Of a stretch of 29,913 nucleotides of DNA, positions 29,071 through 29,913 are shown in pieces. The notes beneath the pieces are model-generated. The model had not been told where the DNA came from. It worked only from the letters and a program-made list of their open reading frames with translations, and searched no databases. A program made the translations under genes and the position numbers. This DNA comes from BOG-938 sp048498155 (lineage in GTDB: Bacteria; Pseudomonadota; Alphaproteobacteria; Caulobacterales; Caulobacteraceae), in NCBI GenBank assembly GCA_048498155.1, contig JBEHYN010000036.1, forward strand, positions 1 through 29,913, given 5' to 3'. Position 1 is the first letter of the stretch, and each line of letters begins with the position of its first letter.

Positions 29071-29913
29071 ATGAAACGCCCATCCCTCGCGTTCGTCCTC
29101 GCCAGCTTGGCGCTGTGCCTGTTGGCGGCCCCGGCCGCCGCTCAGCCCAAGCCGGACGCCCTGACCAATCCCTACGCCAAGGATGCTTGGTCGGCGGAAT
29201 TGGGGCGCTTTGCGTACAACGCCAGCTGCAGCGCCTGTCACGGTAGTGAGGGCGTGGGCGATCGCGGCCCGGCGCTCAACACCGGCAATTTCGCCCACGG
29301 CGGCGAGGACGCCCAGCTGTTCCACACCATCCATGACGGCATTCCCGCCACCCAAATGCCGGCCTTCGCCGCCCTGCCGACCGACGCCATCTGGCGGATC
29401 GTCACCTATCTGAACAGCCTGTCGCCCCGGGATGGCAGCGGCGCGGCGAGCGGCGACCCCAGGGCAGGGGAGGCGCTGTTCTTCTCCGACAAGGGCGGCT
29501 GTTCAAGCTGCCACGAAGTCAACGGGCGCGGCGCGGACCTGGCCATGGACCTGTCGAGGGAGGGTGCTAAGCCGGCGGGCGCGATCCGGGCGGGCCTGTC
29601 GCACAAACAGCCGCCGGCGCGCGGGACCTTCGATATCCGCAACGTCGATCTGGTCCTTCGCGACGGCCGCAAGATCCACGGCGTTCTGAAGGCGCAGGAC
29701 GCGGTGGCCGTGCACGTGGAACTAGCGGACGGCAATCTCCTGATGCTGGACCGCGCCCAGGTGGCGTCCCTCACCGACCTGGGCCGGGCGGTTCCGAGCG
29801 ATATCGCCAAGCGTCTGTCGCATGAAGACATCGAGAACCTGGTGGCCTATCTGGCCGCCCACAAGGCGCGTGATCTGACCCAGACGGCCAAGCTCGTTCC
29901 GGCGCCCGTGCTG
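29071..29913 (+). CDS. Di-heme c-type cytochrome, exported (partial at right edge)
   Basis: 281 codons are visible and the frame is open at the window end. Residues 1-24 are a signal peptide (MKRPSLAFVLASLALCLLAA). Two heme c sites are present: Cys53-x-x-Cys56-His57 (SCSACHGSEG) with probable axial Met96 (ATQMPAF), and Cys144-x-x-Cys147-His148 (GCSSCHEVNG). Between the second heme and the C-terminal helices lies a beta segment (VLRDGRKIHGVLKAQDAVAV) of the type found in cytochromes associated with PQQ-dependent dehydrogenases. It would carry electrons in the periplasm. It is adjacent to, and likely co-transcribed with, the esterase-fold gene. An oxidoreductase partner could lie beyond the edge; none is seen. 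Confidence 0.88.
   Translation, partial: MKRPSLAFVLASLALCLLAAPAAAQPKPDALTNPYAKDAWSAELGRFAYNASCSACHGSEGVGDRGPALNTGNFAHGGEDAQLFHTIHDGIPATQMPAFAALPTDAIWRIVTYLNSLSPRDGSGAASGDPRAGEALFFSDKGGCSSCHEVNGRGADLAMDLSREGAKPAGAIRAGLSHKQPPARGTFDIRNVDLVLRDGRKIHGVLKAQDAVAVHVELADGNLLMLDRAQVASLTDLGRAVPSDIAKRLSHEDIENLVAYLAAHKARDLTQTAKLVPAPVL

Overview
The window is GC-rich, densely coded DNA from an alphaproteobacterium. Caulobacterales (Caulobacter/Phenylobacterium-like) is my best guess. The reasons are several GGAAC-N16/17-CGTT general-stress (EcfG/SigT-type) promoters, the small stress proteins typical of that class (CsbD, DUF1328, DUF6481, Lys-rich mini-proteins), a two-cysteine BigR/SqrR-type regulator, and many proteins of families common in caulobacters and sphingomonads. 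I see no rRNA, tRNA, CRISPR array, integrase or transposase gene.

Layout. (1) 1-1069: start of a leftward gene, an Hpt phosphotransfer protein and a convergent single-domain response regulator. (2) 1335-3060: a general-stress island of CsbD, DUF1328, hemerythrin and two small charged proteins, with three perfect EcfG-type promoters. (3) 3235-5027: purU and folD, one-carbon/folate metabolism. (4) 5137-13154: a surface-glycan or protein-glycosylation block. Five genes are tightly packed (GT41-type O-GlcNAc-transferase-like protein, NeuD-like acyltransferase, five-bladed-propeller GH43/GH130-like protein, two PhyH dioxygenases). They are followed by a WbqC-like protein, a two-domain methyltransferase and a DegT-type aminotransferase. 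(5) 13155-14815: a long intergenic region with DnaA-box-like motifs, a cold-shock protein, small hypothetical genes and a 132-bp inverted-repeat element. (6) 14975-16270: a PQQ-type sugar dehydrogenase homologue. (7) 16547-18506: a second stress-like set of leftward small membrane/CsbD genes with one perfect EcfG-type promoter, then a collagen-like lipoprotein. (8) 19304-21871: a sulfide/persulfide detoxification module (persulfide dioxygenase, BigR-like repressor, membrane rhodanese, TauE/SafE exporter) around a perfect palindromic operator. (9) 21897-29913: mostly exported or membrane proteins: an FGE-sulfatase-fold protein, a Tat-type amidohydrolase, two DUF6644 membrane paralogues, DUF6152, a secreted protein of unknown role, a PEBP-family protein, an esterase-fold protein lacking its nucleophile serine, and a di-heme cytochrome c cut by the window end.

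How the parts work together. The best-supported systems are the EcfG regulon islands and the persulfide module. The least described is the 5.1-13.2 kb block, where a GT41 enzyme is apparently co-transcribed with an acyltransferase, a glycan-binding or glycan-acting propeller and two Fe(II)/2-oxoglutarate dioxygenases. This could be a pathway that builds and decorates an O-linked glycan; that role is inference. Six short genes (26-59 aa) were read directly from the sequence.
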